Source of the DNA: Corynebacterium qintianiae
Lineage (GTDB): Bacteria > Actinomycetota > Actinomycetes > Mycobacteriales > Mycobacteriaceae
Direction: 5' to 3'
DNA: 64,000 nt
Assembly: GCF_011038645.2 (NCBI RefSeq)
Contig: NZ_CP064955.1
Location: forward strand, 1,240,001-1,304,000
Within the stretch, counting starts at the first letter, position 1; every line of letters begins with the position of its first letter. A program made the position numbers and the translations under genes. Below the pieces are notes generated by a model. That model searched no databases, was not told where the DNA came from, and saw only the letters and a program-made list of their open reading frames with translations. Below, piece after piece: positions 7,426 to 17,596 of this stretch.

Positions 7426-8133
7426 CTACGGCAGGATGCGCACGACCTCGCCGATGTCCGCCACGCGCCGCCCCGTCTGGAACGGCAGCTCTTCACGCAC
7501 GTGGAGGCGCGCCTCGGTGTAGCGCATCTTGTGCATAAGGTCCTCGATACGAGCAAGATCGTCCGCCTCGAAGGCGAGCATCCACTCGTAGTCGCCCAGG
7601 GCGAACGCGGCGACGGTGTTCGCGCGCACATCACCGTGGTTCATGGCCGCACGGCCGTGCTCGGCGAGGATCCGGCGGCGCTGCTCCGGCTCGAGGATGT
7701 ACCAATCGTAGGAACGCACGAACGGGTAGACGGTGATCCAGTCACGCGGCTCCTCCCCCATGATGAACGCGGGCAGATGCGCCCGGTTGAACTCGGCCGG
7801 GCGGTGCAGGCCGTTGCCGATCCACCCCAGCTCCAGCACTTGGCCCAGGGTGGTGGTGCGGCGGAAATCCGCCAGCGCCTTCTGAATCTGCTCGAACTGC
7901 TCAGCGTGCCACCAAATCATGAGATCCGCCTCTGGGCGGGTACCGGTGACGTCGTAAATGCCACGCACCGTTACCTCGCCGGCGCGGTCGAGCTCCGCGA
8001 AGAATGCCTTGGCCTGGGCGATGACGTCGTCACGCTCGCTGCCCAACGCCCCGGGAATCGCCCGGAAGGTCACCCACTGGCTGTATCGCTGGATCTTGTT
8101 TAGGGCCTCGAAGTCGGCCTGCTGATCGGACAT
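7426..8133 (-). CDS. hemQ: Coproheme decarboxylase HemQ (chlorite dismutase-like)
   Basis: This 235-residue protein belongs to the chlorite dismutase-like family. Monoderm bacteria use it to convert coproheme III to haem b with peroxide in the last step of the coproporphyrin-dependent pathway. Recognisable segments are YPFVRSYDWYIL (the reactive Tyr region) and AEHGRAAMNHGDVRANT (the proximal His region), followed by DYEWMLAFEADD. The start at 8133 has GGAAAGGA upstream. It is convergent with msrB (3 bp apart) and divergent from the DUF3000 gene, the same arrangement as Rv2676c in mycobacteria. Confidence 0.95.
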   Translation of the reverse strand: MSDQQADFEALNKIQRYSQWVTFRAIPGALGSERDDVIAQAKAFFAELDRAGEVTVRGIYDVTGTRPEADLMIWWHAEQFEQIQKALADFRRTTTLGQVLELGWIGNGLHRPAEFNRAHLPAFIMGEEPRDWITVYPFVRSYDWYILEPEQRRRILAEHGRAAMNHGDVRANTVAAFALGDYEWMLAFEADDLARIEDLMHKMRYTEARLHVREELPFQTGRRVADIGEVVRILP

Positions 8134-8257
8134 GCTGCGTTCCTTTCCTGCCCTCCGCGAGGGCGCATCAACCTAAAGTCGTAGGCCAGTCTACCCGCGC
8201 CCCGGACACCACGGCGCGCCTCCCCCGTTCGCGCGGGCGCGAGATTAGCGTAAAGCC

Positions 8258-8884
8258 GTGATGAATTCCGAGACCTCCTCTCAGACCCCCGCACCGCAGG
8301 CTGGCGCCGGCGAGAACGCGTCGTCGCCTGCGGAATTCACGGCGGCCGTTGAGTCCATGCACGCGGCGAAGTTGCGCCCGGAGATAACTCTCGGCACCAT
8401 CCGTCCGCCGCAGCGCCCGGCTCCCTACAGCCACGCCGTCGGCTTGGAGGTCACGCGCGGCGAGTCCGACACTGTGCCCATCGATTCCGAGGGCGATGCG
8501 TTCGGCCGCCTCATCCTGCTGCACTCCCCCGACGCCGAGGAGGCCTGGGAGGGTTCGATGCGCCTGGTCGCCTACATCCAGGCGGACATGGACGACGCGG
8601 TGGCGTCCGATCCCCTGCTTCCCGACGTGGCGTGGCAGTGGCTCAACGAGTCGCTCGCCGACACCGGCGCGGGTTACACCAACCTCGGCGGCACGGTGAC
8701 CTCCACAGCGTCGGTGCGTTTCGGCGAGATCGGCGGCCCGCCGCGCGCCTACCAGCTGGAGATGCGCGCCTCCTGGACCGCGGAGGGCATTGAACTGTCC
8801 CACCATGTTGAGGCCTTTGCCAAGGTCCTCGCGCACGTCGCCGGCCTGCCGCCGGAGGGCGTCGCCCAGCTCGGCTCCCGCTAG
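8258..8884 (+). CDS. DUF3000 family protein
   Basis: This 208-residue soluble protein corresponds by family and position to Rv2680 of mycobacteria; its function is unknown. A short Ala/Pro-rich N-terminal tail precedes one globular domain. The GTG at 8258 (followed at once by an ATG) is chosen because TAGCGT lies 6 nt upstream, the leaderless arrangement seen repeatedly in this window. The stop codon shares one base with the start of the RNase D gene, so the two are probably co-translated and may act in RNA metabolism; that last point is inferred from context only. Confidence 0.85.
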   Translation: MMNSETSSQTPAPQAGAGENASSPAEFTAAVESMHAAKLRPEITLGTIRPPQRPAPYSHAVGLEVTRGESDTVPIDSEGDAFGRLILLHSPDAEEAWEGSMRLVAYIQADMDDAVASDPLLPDVAWQWLNESLADTGAGYTNLGGTVTSTASVRFGEIGGPPRAYQLEMRASWTAEGIELSHHVEAFAKVLAHVAGLPPEGVAQLGSR

Positions 8885-10044
8885 TGCGCTTTTCGCTTGT
8901 CGACGACCCCACCACGTTCCACTCCGCCGCCACCGCGCTGGCTGCTGGGTGTGGGCCTTTCGCCGTCGACACCGAACGAGCCTCGTCGTTCCGGTACGAT
9001 GACCGCGCCTTTCTCGTGCAGGTCCACCGCCGCGGGGCTGGCACGTTCCTGATCGCCCCAGAGGGACACCGCGACGCGGTGCGCTCTACCTTCGCACCCG
9101 TGCTCAACGGCGCCGACTGGATCCTCCACGCCGCGGGTGAGGACCTGCCCAGCCTCGCCGCGCTCGGGCTGTACCCCGGTACCGTGTTCGACACTGAGTT
9201 GGCGGCCCGCCTCGCCGGTTTCGAGCGCCCGAACCTGGCCGCGATGGTCCACGAGTTCACCGGTGTCACCCTGGACAAGGGCCACGGCCGCGAGGACTGG
9301 TCCGCCACACCGCTGCCCGGTGAGTGGCAGGAGTACGCTGCCCTCGACGTCGTTCACCTTAACGATCTAGCAGAGGGCCTCACCGAACTACTCGACGCCG
9401 CAGGCAAACTCGATGCCGCAGCCCAGGAGTTCACTCACCTGCTTTCCCTTCCGCCCACGCCGGTGAAATCCTGGCGCGACCTCAAAGGCTTATCGACGGT
9501 CCCCTCCGGCCTCGGGCTCGAAATCGCCCGGACGTTGTGGGAGTACCGCGATACCCGGGCGCGGCGGACCGATACGTCGCCTCACGCGCTGCTGAGTTCG
9601 AAAGTGCTCGTCGAGATCGCGCGGTCCCAACCACGCACTCCCGCCGAACTCGCTCGGGTGCGCGGGTTTCCGGCGCGTCGCCGGGGTGCGGTCGACAAGT
9701 GGTTCGACGTGTTGTCGCAGGCCTATCACGTGTCTCCCACCCGGTGGCCCGCCGCCGCCGCCGAGCGCGACGACAACCCGCCGAGCAAATCCGCGTGGCA
9801 GCGCCACCACCCGCAGTCATGGGAGCGTTTCGTCGCCGCGCGCGAGGCGCTGGCAGAGCTCGCTGGCTCCCTGTCGATTGCTTCTGAAGTACTGCTGCAG
9901 CCGGCGCTGTTGCGCAAGGTTGTGTGGGAGGGTGTACCGGGTGACACGGACAGCGTTGCGCGTGAGCTCCTGCGCGCAGGGGCGCGGCCGTGGCAGGTCG
10001 ACGCGGTGTCACCCGTCACCGCGCAGGCGCTGCGCGGAAAATAG
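8884..10044 (+). CDS. rnd: Ribonuclease D (DEDDy exonuclease with HRDC domain)
   Basis: This 386-residue 3'-5' exoribonuclease has its DEDDy residues in order: FAVDTE (about residue 30), LHAAGED (about 80), a FDTELAARL segment, and YAALDVVHLND (about 155, the DEDDy Tyr and last Asp). An HRDC fold (about 210-290) follows, then a second HRDC-like helical region. It trims structured RNAs such as tRNA 3' ends. The GTG start at 8884 overlaps the upstream stop by one base. A copy of the dispersed word GCTTATCGACG (9488-9498) lies in the gene. Confidence 0.93.
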   Translation: MRFSLVDDPTTFHSAATALAAGCGPFAVDTERASSFRYDDRAFLVQVHRRGAGTFLIAPEGHRDAVRSTFAPVLNGADWILHAAGEDLPSLAALGLYPGTVFDTELAARLAGFERPNLAAMVHEFTGVTLDKGHGREDWSATPLPGEWQEYAALDVVHLNDLAEGLTELLDAAGKLDAAAQEFTHLLSLPPTPVKSWRDLKGLSTVPSGLGLEIARTLWEYRDTRARRTDTSPHALLSSKVLVEIARSQPRTPAELARVRGFPARRRGAVDKWFDVLSQAYHVSPTRWPAAAAERDDNPPSKSAWQRHHPQSWERFVAAREALAELAGSLSIASEVLLQPALLRKVVWEGVPGDTDSVARELLRAGARPWQVDAVSPVTAQALRGK

Positions 10045-10068
10045 CTGCGCAGAAAACAGCCGCCCGGA

Positions 10069-11985
10069 CTAGTCGCGCAGGCTCTCCGCCCACTCACGCA
10101 GCTGCGCCTCGCCCGATGCCGGATCGAGCCCGTACTCGCGCAGGATCTCCGTGCGGGAGCCGTGCAGCGGGAAGACGTCAGGAAACGCCAGCTGGCGCAG
10201 CGGGGTGTCTACCTCGGCCGACGCGAGGGCTTCAGCGAGCGCGGATCCGACGCCGCCGCGCACGATGCCGTCCTCGTACACGACCACCATGTCGCTTCCG
10301 GCAGCCATGGCGATAAGCACCGGGTCGATCGGAATCACCCAGCGCGGGTCGACGACGGTGACACGCAGGCCGTCTCCCGCCACGTTTTCGGCCATGACGA
10401 CGGCGTTCTCCGCGAAGCTCCCCACAGCCACGAGCAGGATCTCAAGCTCGTCATCCGCCGCCTCACCCGCCGGGCGGAACAGAATGTCGGTCCCGCCAGG
10501 GAGGCGTTCCACAGCGTCAACATCGGTGCCAATATCGCCCTTGGGAAACCGCACGACGGTCGGGCCGGTCCCGTGGGCGATTGCCTCGTTGAATTCCTCG
10601 CGCAGGCGCGCCGGGTCGCGCGGCGCGGCGATGCGGATGCCGGGCACGATCGAGGCGATGGCAAGGTCCCACACACCGTTGTGGCTGGCGCCGTCGGAGC
10701 CGGTGACTCCGGAGCGGTCGAGCACGAGGGTAACGGGCTGGCTGAGAAGACCGGCGTCCATGAGCAGCTGGTCAAAGGCTCTGTTGAGAAAGGTCGCGTA
10801 GATCGCCACCACGGGGTGGAGCCCGCCGAGGGCCATGCCGGCGGCGGATGTCACCGCGTGCTGCTCGGCGATGCCGACGTCGAAGAAGCGCTCCGGGAAT
10901 TGCTCGGCGAACGGGGTCAGACCCGTTGGCCCAGCCATCGCCGCGGTGATCGCGACAATGTCGGAGCGCTGGTGCGCCGCCTTAAGCAGCTCCTCCGAGA
11001 ACACCGAGGTCCAGCCCGGAACGGAGGCGGTGAGCGCCTCTCCCGTGATGGGGTCGATGACGCCGGTGGAGTGCATCTGGTCGGCGACGTGGTTAACAGC
11101 CGGGGCGAAGCCGTGGCCCTTCTCGGTGACGACGTGGACAATGATGGGGCCGTCGTGGCTGCGCGCGTAGGAGAACGCCTGCAGCAGCGCCTTCAGATCG
11201 TGGCCCTCGACCGGGCCGATGTACTTCATGCCCAGCTCGGGAAACATCTCGGACGGCACGACCTGGTACTTCACGCCCTCCTTGATGGCGCGCAGTGCCT
11301 CGAAGGTGCGCTCGCCGACCCAACCCATGGATTTCAGTGTCTTCTTGCCCGTCTCCATGACCTCGTCGTAGGAGCGCTGCATGCGGATTTGCGCGAGCTG
11401 GTCGCGCAACCGCGTGAGGTTGCGGGCGAAACCGCCGATGGTCGGCGAGTAGGAGCGGCCGTTGTCGTTGACCACGATGACCACGTTGCGCTCGCCCGCG
11501 GCGATGTTGTTCAACGCCTCCCAACACATGCCGCCGGTCAACGCGCCGTCCCCGACAACCGCGACGACACGGTCTTCACCGGCGCCCGCGAGCTCTTTAG
11601 CCTTGGCCAGGCCGTCCGCGTAGGACAGCGCCGCAGAAGCGTGAGACGACTCGGTCCAGTCGTGCTCGGATTCGCTGCGGCTGGTGTAACCGGAGAGCCC
11701 GCCCTTCTTGCGCAGGGTGTCGAACTGGCTGGCCCGGCCGGTCAGCACCTTATGCACGTAGGACTGGTGTGACGTGTCGAAAATGAGGGGTTCGCGGGGG
11801 GACTCGAAGACGTGGTGCAGCGCGATGGTCAGCTCGACTACACCCAGGTTCGGCCCCAAATGGCCGCCGGTGGCGGAGACCTTGTCGATCAGGAGCTGGC
11901 GGACCTCATCGGAGAGCTCCCCGAGCTCGTCGAGACTCAGCGACTTGACGTCATCCGGCGAAGTGATCGCGTCCAGAAGGTTCAC
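10069..11985 (-). CDS. dxs: 1-deoxy-D-xylulose-5-phosphate synthase
   Basis: This 638-residue protein is full-length DXS, a thiamine diphosphate enzyme that joins pyruvate and glyceraldehyde 3-phosphate in the first step of the MEP isoprenoid pathway. The ThDP/Mg motif GDGALTGG starts about residue 150 and ends at NDN. The substrate His is in HQSYVHK (about 70-76). The transketolase pyrimidine-binding domain shows [15 protein letters not shown], and a C-terminal transketolase domain follows. The start is a GTG with AAAGGAG upstream. It is convergent with rnd, with 24 bp between the stops. Confidence 0.97.
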   Translation of the reverse strand: MNLLDAITSPDDVKSLSLDELGELSDEVRQLLIDKVSATGGHLGPNLGVVELTIALHHVFESPREPLIFDTSHQSYVHKVLTGRASQFDTLRKKGGLSGYTSRSESEHDWTESSHASAALSYADGLAKAKELAGAGEDRVVAVVGDGALTGGMCWEALNNIAAGERNVVIVVNDNGRSYSPTIGGFARNLTRLRDQLAQIRMQRSYDEVMETGKKTLKSMGWVGERTFEALRAIKEGVKYQVVPSEMFPELGMKYIGPVEGHDLKALLQAFSYARSHDGPIIVHVVTEKGHGFAPAVNHVADQMHSTGVIDPITGEALTASVPGWTSVFSEELLKAAHQRSDIVAITAAMAGPTGLTPFAEQFPERFFDVGIAEQHAVTSAAGMALGGLHPVVAIYATFLNRAFDQLLMDAGLLSQPVTLVLDRSGVTGSDGASHNGVWDLAIASIVPGIRIAAPRDPARLREEFNEAIAHGTGPTVVRFPKGDIGTDVDAVERLPGGTDILFRPAGEAADDELEILLVAVGSFAENAVVMAENVAGDGLRVTVVDPRWVIPIDPVLIAMAAGSDMVVVYEDGIVRGGVGSALAEALASAEVDTPLRQLAFPDVFPLHGSRTEILREYGLDPASGEAQLREWAESLRD

Positions 11986-12053
11986 GGTGAACTATCGCTC
12001 CTTTTGCCCTAATTGCGCGGCCGACGCGCCTGCATTCCCACGAAGTTTACACT

Positions 12054-13319
12054 TCACGCACCGGGCGCAGTAGTCGCGGTGTCGCCGAGGTCAGCGCGGG
12101 GCATGAGAAGCGCAATGATTTCGAAGTGGTGCGTGTTGGGGAAGGCGTCGATAAGCGTCATGCGGGCGAGGCCGAACCCGCGCTCGCCCCAGTAGCCGAG
12201 GTCGCGCGCAAAGGTGGCCGGGTCGCAGCCGACGTGGATGACGCGCTCGGGTGCGGTGTCCGCGATCATGCCGACGACTCCGGAACCGGCCCCTGAGCGC
12301 GGCGGGTCCAGCACGACCAGACCCGGTGCGGCAAGCCCGCCCGCTTTCTCCACGGTTGAGTTGTGCACGGACAGGTTGAAACCCTCCAGGGTGTCCTGCG
12401 CAGCCCGGGTCGCCGAGGGCGAATAGTCCACGGAGTCGATCCGCTCCGCCCCGCCGAGCGCGGCGTCGATCGCGGGCACGAACGCGCCGACCCCGCCGTA
12501 GAGGTCCCATCCGGTACGTCGCGCGTAGTCGCCCGCGCCCCAGGATTCGATAATACCCGCATACGATGCGGGAGCGGCGGCGTGCGCCTGCCAGAAAGCG
12601 GTCGCCGGGAAGCGGAACTGATGCTTATCGACGTCCTGGGTAACGTTTCCGGTGCCCTCCAGGACACGGTCCACCTTTTCCACGCGGCGGCCGCGCTGCG
12701 CGCGCGTTGATTCGACCACATGGCGCTGCCCGTCGCTGTCGAGCACCGCGATCACCTCCGCACCCGGCGTGAAGGTGCGAGCGCCGGGCCCGACGATGCC
12801 GTCGAGGAGCCCGGGTGCGGCCTGAGTGCAGGTGGCCTCGGTGACCAGCTCAGTCGACCGGGCTCGACGCAGCCCGGCCCGCCCGGAGGCGTCGACGCCG
12901 AGGCGTACGCGGGTGCGCCACCCCGTGGTCGGCTCGAGCTGGACCGCGGAGGTGTCCACGTCGCTCATGCGGGTGCGCCGCGCTAGCGCACCCAGCTGGC
13001 CGGCGAGCACCTCGCGCTTGAAGCCGAGCTGCGCATCCGGGCTGATATGCGAGTAGTCGCAGCATCCTGCCCCCAGGGCGGCAGCGGGGCATGCGGGGGG
13101 GACGCGGTCGGCGGAAGCGTCGATCACACTCACCAGCTCGGCTCTCGCCCACCGCTTCTTTACCTTGCGCAGGCTCGCGCGAACCCTGTCTCCGGGGATG
13201 GCGCCGGCGACGAAGACGACGCGGCCGTCCTCCATACGCGCGATTCCCTCACCGCCGTGCGCCATGGCGGTGATGTCCAGGTCGACCACGGGAGCGTCAG
13301 TTTCCGTTATTGCGCTCAC
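12054..13319 (-). CDS. TRAM-domain 23S rRNA/tRNA (uracil-5-)-methyltransferase, RlmD/TrmA family
   Basis: This 421-residue protein has an N-terminal TRAM domain (ITAMAHGGEGIARMEDGRVVFV), a Cys-rich segment (CPAAALGAGCCDYSHI) suggesting the Fe-S site of the family, and a C-terminal Rossmann methyltransferase. The last domain has DPPRSGAG and the catalytic-Cys region HVGCDPATFARDL. Members methylate C5 of a specific uridine in rRNA or tRNA with S-adenosylmethionine; the target here is not known. Its start lies inside the 3' end of the DUF3710 gene (23-bp overlap). The gene contains two copies of GCTTATCGACG. Confidence 0.9.
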   Translation of the reverse strand: MSAITETDAPVVDLDITAMAHGGEGIARMEDGRVVFVAGAIPGDRVRASLRKVKKRWARAELVSVIDASADRVPPACPAAALGAGCCDYSHISPDAQLGFKREVLAGQLGALARRTRMSDVDTSAVQLEPTTGWRTRVRLGVDASGRAGLRRARSTELVTEATCTQAAPGLLDGIVGPGARTFTPGAEVIAVLDSDGQRHVVESTRAQRGRRVEKVDRVLEGTGNVTQDVDKHQFRFPATAFWQAHAAAPASYAGIIESWGAGDYARRTGWDLYGGVGAFVPAIDAALGGAERIDSVDYSPSATRAAQDTLEGFNLSVHNSTVEKAGGLAAPGLVVLDPPRSGAGSGVVGMIADTAPERVIHVGCDPATFARDLGYWGERGFGLARMTLIDAFPNTHHFEIIALLMPRADLGDTATTAPGA

Positions 13320-14220
13320 CCTCGACCTTGTTGATGTCCATGATCTTCTTCATGGCCTCGCTCAGGGCGGTCGGCGTGCCCGTGGCGGGCGGCTGCTGCG
13401 CCTGCCCCTGCTGGACGGCACGCGCCTGCACGGCCTGCTGGACTTGCTGCGCAAGCTGCTGCGGCAGGACGACAGGCAGTGAATTACCGGCGAGGATGGG
13501 GTCGTTGCCGCGGTAGACGAAGCTGCGGGCGACGAGCTCGCGCCCGAGTGTTGCCATCTCGTCCTCTTTGCCGCTCGGGGACGCGAGGGTGACGCGGTAA
13601 AGCCAGCGCGGGCCTTCCACGCCGATGATGCGGATGATTCCGTTGGTGCCGGTGCCCACGATCTCGCGGCCCCACGGGCCGGTCTCAAACCCGACCGGCA
13701 TGCCTTCGGAGCGCATGCCCTCGGCAATCTCCTCGGAGGACTCCTCCCACATGCCGCCGGTGCGCGGCGCGGCGAATGCCACCGGGGTCGCCCGGCCGTG
13801 GCGGGTGACAATGTGGACCATCTTTGGGCCTGCCTCGCCCATCTCTACCTGCACCTGGCTGTCGGTGGGCAGTGGAACCTTCATTGACCCGAGGTTGAGG
13901 GTGACGTTGGAGAAGTCGGTGAAATCGAACTCGTCGATGTCGACGTTGTCTCCGTCGAAGGGGCCAGTGCTGCCGTTGACCGCGTCGTGGGCAATGCTCA
14001 CGGGGCCGGCCTCGGGTGCGTCACTAATCTCCGTCGTCGCGGCCGCCACCGCGGTGTCGGCGTCCTCAACGGCGACGGTCGCGTCCGCGTCGGCTCGCAG
14101 AGCTGCCTCACCGCGGCTGTCGGCCGCCGAGGGCTCCGCAGAACGCGCGCCGGCCGGTTCAGCCGGTGCAGCGGGTTCTCCAGGTTTCGTGTTCTTCTTG
14201 CCAAAAGGCCACATGGCCAT
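13297..14220 (-). CDS. DUF3710 family protein
   Basis: This 307-residue protein is the positional and family counterpart of Rv2696c; function unknown. The N-terminus (MAMWPFGKKN) is followed by about 90 Ala/Glu-rich, probably disordered residues and then the globular DUF3710 domain with the conserved PRWLYRVTL-type core. The C-terminus is Gln-rich (QQLAQQVQQAVQARAVQQGQ). The ATG at 14220 is chosen because GGAAGG lies 8 nt upstream; a GTG nine bases earlier is less well placed. It lies between dut (upstream) and the methyltransferase gene (overlapping by 23 bp) on the same strand. Confidence 0.85.
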   Translation of the reverse strand: MAMWPFGKKNTKPGEPAAPAEPAGARSAEPSAADSRGEAALRADADATVAVEDADTAVAAATTEISDAPEAGPVSIAHDAVNGSTGPFDGDNVDIDEFDFTDFSNVTLNLGSMKVPLPTDSQVQVEMGEAGPKMVHIVTRHGRATPVAFAAPRTGGMWEESSEEIAEGMRSEGMPVGFETGPWGREIVGTGTNGIIRIIGVEGPRWLYRVTLASPSGKEDEMATLGRELVARSFVYRGNDPILAGNSLPVVLPQQLAQQVQQAVQARAVQQGQAQQPPATGTPTALSEAMKKIMDINKVEGERNNGN

Positions 14221-14270
14221 AATGTTCACCTTCCTTTTGTACGCCCACGACTGTAGCGCTATGCGGGCGG

Positions 14271-14744
14271 TTAGTGCGTTCCGGTGGACCCGTGGCCGCC
14301 TGCACCGCGCTCGGTATCGTCGAGCTCGAAGACTTCCACAAAATCCACCAGCTCCACCTTCTGCACGACAAGCTGGGCGATACGCATCCCGCGCGTGATC
14401 TCAATCGGCGTGGTCCGGTCGGTGTTGAGCAGGCACACTTTGATCTCGCCTCGGTAGTCGGCGTCGATGGTGCCGGGGGTGTTCACGATGCTCAGCCCCT
14501 GCTTTGCGGCCAGGCCCGACCGCGGATGGATGAGGCCCACCGTTCCGGGCGGAAGCGCAATGGCAACCCCGGTGCCCACCAGGGCCCTCTCCCCTGGCTG
14601 GAGGACAACGTCCTCAGTGGACGTCAGATCCGCGCCCGCGTCGGTGGGGTGCGCCCGCACCGGCAGGGGCACGTCCGGGTCCAGTCGTTTGATGCGCAGT
14701 GGCGGGGCGTCGATACGCTCTGTGCTCTCGTCACACTTATTCAC
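14271..14744 (-). CDS. dut: dUTP diphosphatase
   Basis: This 157-residue trimeric dUTPase hydrolyses dUTP to dUMP and keeps uracil out of DNA. The conserved motifs are visible in order: [34 protein letters not shown] and the C-terminal P-loop-like [10 protein letters not shown], where His stands at the usual Phe position. The GTG at 14744 is preferred to an in-frame GTG 33 bases upstream because TAGTGT lies 7 nt before it, giving a leaderless arrangement and the normal family length. It is divergent from the DUF3093 gene. Confidence 0.95.
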   Translation of the reverse strand: MNKCDESTERIDAPPLRIKRLDPDVPLPVRAHPTDAGADLTSTEDVVLQPGERALVGTGVAIALPPGTVGLIHPRSGLAAKQGLSIVNTPGTIDADYRGEIKVCLLNTDRTTPIEITRGMRIAQLVVQKVELVDFVEVFELDDTERGAGGHGSTGTH

Positions 14745-14805
14745 TGGACCCACACTACGGCAGCGCAATACCGCCACTGCGGGAACCTAAACTAAAGTTG
14801 CATGC

Positions 14806-15300
14806 GTGACTGACTCTAGGAACGCTCTGGCAACCACGGTTCTCTACCGCGAGCGGCAGTGGGCGCCGTGGTACATGTGGGTGGCTGGCGCGGCGTTGTC
14901 GCTGCTGCTCGCTGCGCAGTTCGCGCTGAATCGCAACATCTTCTGGTTCGTCATCCCGCTGCTCGTCACCGGCGCGATTGTGGTTTGGTTCCTCTTCTGG
15001 ATGTCGCGGACCATCATCCAGGTCGAGCAGGATGCGACAGGCACCCGCTGGCTGTCAGTCGAAGGGGCAAATCTACCGGATACGGTGGTCAGCCGGTCGA
15101 TGGTTGTACCCGAGTCGGCGCGCCGCAACGCTCTGGGCAGGCAGCTCGACCCAGCGGCGTTTCTGGTCTCCCGCAGCTGGGTCAAAGAGCACGCACTGCT
15201 AGTACTCGATGATCCGGAGGACCCGACCCCCTATTGGCTCATCGCGTCGAAGAGCCCCGACGAGCTGATCCGCACCTTTCTGCCTGGCCAGGCGGGTTAA
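14806..15300 (+). CDS. DUF3093 membrane protein
   Basis: This 164-residue protein has two N-terminal transmembrane helices (about residues 18-38 and 42-64) and a C-terminal soluble domain of about 95 residues. It matches Rv2698 by position beside dut; function unknown. The GTG start follows TAAACT (14789-14794) by 11 nt, so the leader is short or absent. It is convergent with the DUF4193 gene: its stop codon abuts the next stop with no gap. Confidence 0.85.
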   Translation: MTDSRNALATTVLYRERQWAPWYMWVAGAALSLLLAAQFALNRNIFWFVIPLLVTGAIVVWFLFWMSRTIIQVEQDATGTRWLSVEGANLPDTVVSRSMVVPESARRNALGRQLDPAAFLVSRSWVKEHALLVLDDPEDPTPYWLIASKSPDELIRTFLPGQAG

Positions 15301-15591
15301 CTACTCGCAGTCGAGGCAGATGGCGGTGTCGCCGTCCTCGTAGGCGAGGCGGTTCTTCTTCTGCACGAGGAAGCACGAACCGCAGGTGAACTCGTCCTCC
15401 TGGCGCGGAACCACGGTGACGTTGAGTTCCTCGCCGGAAAGGTCCTGGGCGGGCAGCTCGAAGGAATCCACGATTTCACCCTCGTCGTCCATGCTGCTGC
15501 CGGCGACTTCCGCGGCCTTGAGACCCTCGAGTGAGTCGGCTTCAATCTCGTCGTCCACGCGGCGGCGTGGCGCGTCATAATCAGTAGCCAT
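15301..15591 (-). CDS. DUF4193 small zinc-ribbon-like protein
   Basis: This 96-residue acidic protein begins MATDYDAPRRR and ends with two Cys pairs (CGSC and CLDC) separated by about 20 residues, a probable zinc ribbon. It corresponds to Rv2699c and is found across actinobacteria with no known function. AAAGGAG lies upstream of the ATG. The 127 bp between it and the next gene (suhB, same strand) probably hold its promoter. Confidence 0.88.
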   Translation of the reverse strand: MATDYDAPRRRVDDEIEADSLEGLKAAEVAGSSMDDEGEIVDSFELPAQDLSGEELNVTVVPRQEDEFTCGSCFLVQKKNRLAYEDGDTAICLDCE

Positions 15592-15718
15592 CGTCGGCTC
15601 TCCTTTTGGTGCTTTTCCTGCGTCTCGGGCACCGATTCCGAGATGAAGAATAGGTGGCCAACTTGTTCACTTTGAGCGGAATACTAAAGCACGAAAGTCA
15701 CCCTGTCATCTTTGCAGG

Positions 15719-16588
15719 TCACAGCCCCACATTAGGATCGTTGCACGTGTTCTTGTGCAGTGGCGCGTCCGCCCCCGCGCGACGCAGCAGGGCGCTGAAG
15801 TCTGCCCACACGCCGGGGGCCGCCGCCGCGGTGAGCCCTCCCTCGGCTCCGTCGGCGCGCAGGCCGTGGTGGCGGACCACAGCGCCGGACTAAGAAGCGA
15901 TGAGAGTCCCGGCTGCGTAGTCCCACGGGTGCGTGCCGTGCTCGTAGTAGGCATCGACCCGTCCAGCGGCGACCGCACACAGGTCGAGGGCAGCTGATCC
16001 GGCGCGGCGGATGTCGCGGACCGCGGGTAGGACCGAGGTGAGGATGTTGGCCTGGTCCGCCCGCCACTCGGAGGAGTACGAGAAACCGGTGGCCACGAGG
16101 CAACGTGCGACTTCTGTCACCGCCGAAGCGCGCAGACGCGTGGTTTCCGTACCGAGGGTCAGCGTCGCGCCCTGGCCGGCGGCTGCAGTGAATAATTCAC
16201 CCGTTGCCGGGTTGCACACTGCCCCCGCCGCCAGCTCGCCATCGACCACCACGCCGATGGAGACGGCGTAGTGCGGCACGCCGTAAAGGAAGTTGACGGT
16301 GCCGTCGATCGGGTCGATGATCCACTCGACCCCCGTCGTCGAGGCAGTGTCGGTGCCCTCTTCCCCGAGGATCCCGTCGCCCGGGCGTCGATTAGCTATC
16401 TCGCCCACAATCAGCTCCTCACTGGCCTTGTCTACAACGGTGACAGGATCGACGTCGGAACTCTTCGTACCCGAGGCGGTGAGCTCCCCCGCGGCGGCGA
16501 GGTTGGCGCGCTGGCGCTTCACCAGCTCGGCCGCGCGGGTCGCAATGTCGGCGCACAAGCAACGCAGTTCGTTCACATCAACAGCCAT
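15719..16588 (-). pseudogene. suhB: Inositol monophosphatase (SuhB family) interrupted by an in-frame TAG
   Basis: The ATG at 16588 opens a frame with the full IMPase signatures: [14 protein letters not shown] (metal/phosphate site) and WDYAAG (second metal motif). A TAG at 15890-15892 follows GTLIAS directly and ends the protein at 232 residues. The same frame then runs on without change for 56 more codons (SGAVVRHHGLRADGAEGG...) to a TGA at 15719, the normal family C-terminus, so a single GAG-to-TAG change explains the break. All catalytic residues precede the stop, but the final strand and helix are lost. Intact, it would dephosphorylate inositol 1-phosphate for phosphatidylinositol and mycothiol synthesis. 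It is divergent from ppgK. Confidence 0.85.
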
Positions 16589-16643
16589 GCCCTCATCTTG
16601 CACCGCCGAGCCGGGCACCGCGACCTTTTGTATGCTTGCCCGC

Positions 16644-17411
16644 ATGACTAACCACGCGCGCACCTCCTGCGCCCTCGGCATTGACGTTGGCGGCTCCGGA
16701 ATCAAAGGCGCCGTGGTGGATCTGAGCACCGGTGAATTCGTCGGCGGGCAAATTACTATCGAAACCCCGCAGCCCGCCACCCCGGAAGCGGTCGCGGACA
16801 CTATCGCCGAGATCGCCCGCCGCGCGCAGTGGACGGGCCCCGTCGGTGTGGCGCTGCCCAGCGTGATCAAAGGCCAGGTGGCGCTGACCGCCGCCAACGT
16901 CGATCCCGCATGGGTGGGCACCAACGCCCACGAGGTGCTCGCGCGCCGCCTGGACACCAGCGAGATCTCCGTGCTCAACGACGCCGACGCGGCCGGCCTC
17001 GCGGAAGTCGCCTTCGGCGGCGCGCAGATCCGCGACGGCGCGGTGATCTTTCTGACGTTCGGCACCGGAATCGGCTCCGCCTTCTTTATCGACGGCCGGC
17101 TCTTCCCCAACACCGAACTCGGCCACATGACCGTGGGCTGCGCCGAGGCGGAGCACCAGGCGTCGTCGGCGGTGAAGGACCGCGAGCAGCTGAGCTTCGA
17201 GCAGTGGGCCGGACGCGTCGACACCGTGGTGCGCGAGTTCGACCGCCTTTTTAACCCCGCACTGTTTGTTGTCGGCGGCGGCATCTCGGAGGACGCGGAC
17301 AGCTGGGTGCCCCTTCTCACAGTGGAGACCCCGGTGGTCGCCGCGAAGCTGCGCAACCGCGCCGGAATTGTCGGCGCCGCTATGGCCGCCGCGGAGCACC
17401 TCAACCCCTAA
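16644..17411 (+). CDS. ppgK: Polyphosphate glucokinase (ROK family)
   Basis: This 255-residue protein has the ROK/actin-fold phosphate motifs [10 protein letters not shown] (about residues 13-22), the substrate Asp region [10 protein letters not shown], the phosphate-2 motif TFGTGIGSA and ELGHMTVG, and lies beside sigA as in other actinobacteria. PpgK phosphorylates glucose with polyphosphate or ATP, feeding glycolysis independently of the PTS. The ATG at 16644 is chosen because TATGCT lies 7 nt upstream (leaderless); an ATG 9 bases earlier falls inside that promoter. Confidence 0.93.
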   Translation: MTNHARTSCALGIDVGGSGIKGAVVDLSTGEFVGGQITIETPQPATPEAVADTIAEIARRAQWTGPVGVALPSVIKGQVALTAANVDPAWVGTNAHEVLARRLDTSEISVLNDADAAGLAEVAFGGAQIRDGAVIFLTFGTGIGSAFFIDGRLFPNTELGHMTVGCAEAEHQASSAVKDREQLSFEQWAGRVDTVVREFDRLFNPALFVVGGGISEDADSWVPLLTVETPVVAAKLRNRAGIVGAAMAAAEHLNP

Positions 17412-17596
17412 AAGGGTTGCATCACCGACCGCGTGGCGCGGCCGACGCGCCGCGACGTGCGAGTAGCGTAGGCCGGGATATAGGCAGTAAGTAGGCGGTT
17501 GTTAGACTTGCCGTTCCTGAAATTGCAGCCCAGTTTGCGTACTGTGGGTTGTCTAAGAAAGCGGAACCCACTATGAGTTTGAGTGAAAGGGCGTAC

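Noticed and set aside
10162..11772. 536-codon plus-strand open frame
   Set aside because: Antisense to dxs; composition (Arg/His/Gly/Val) and lack of motifs mark it as a shadow.
15654..15893. 79-codon plus-strand frame starting MANLFTLSGILK
   Set aside because: It is antisense to the 3' part of suhB (past the TAG) and has no ribosome site; the suhB frame explains the sequence.
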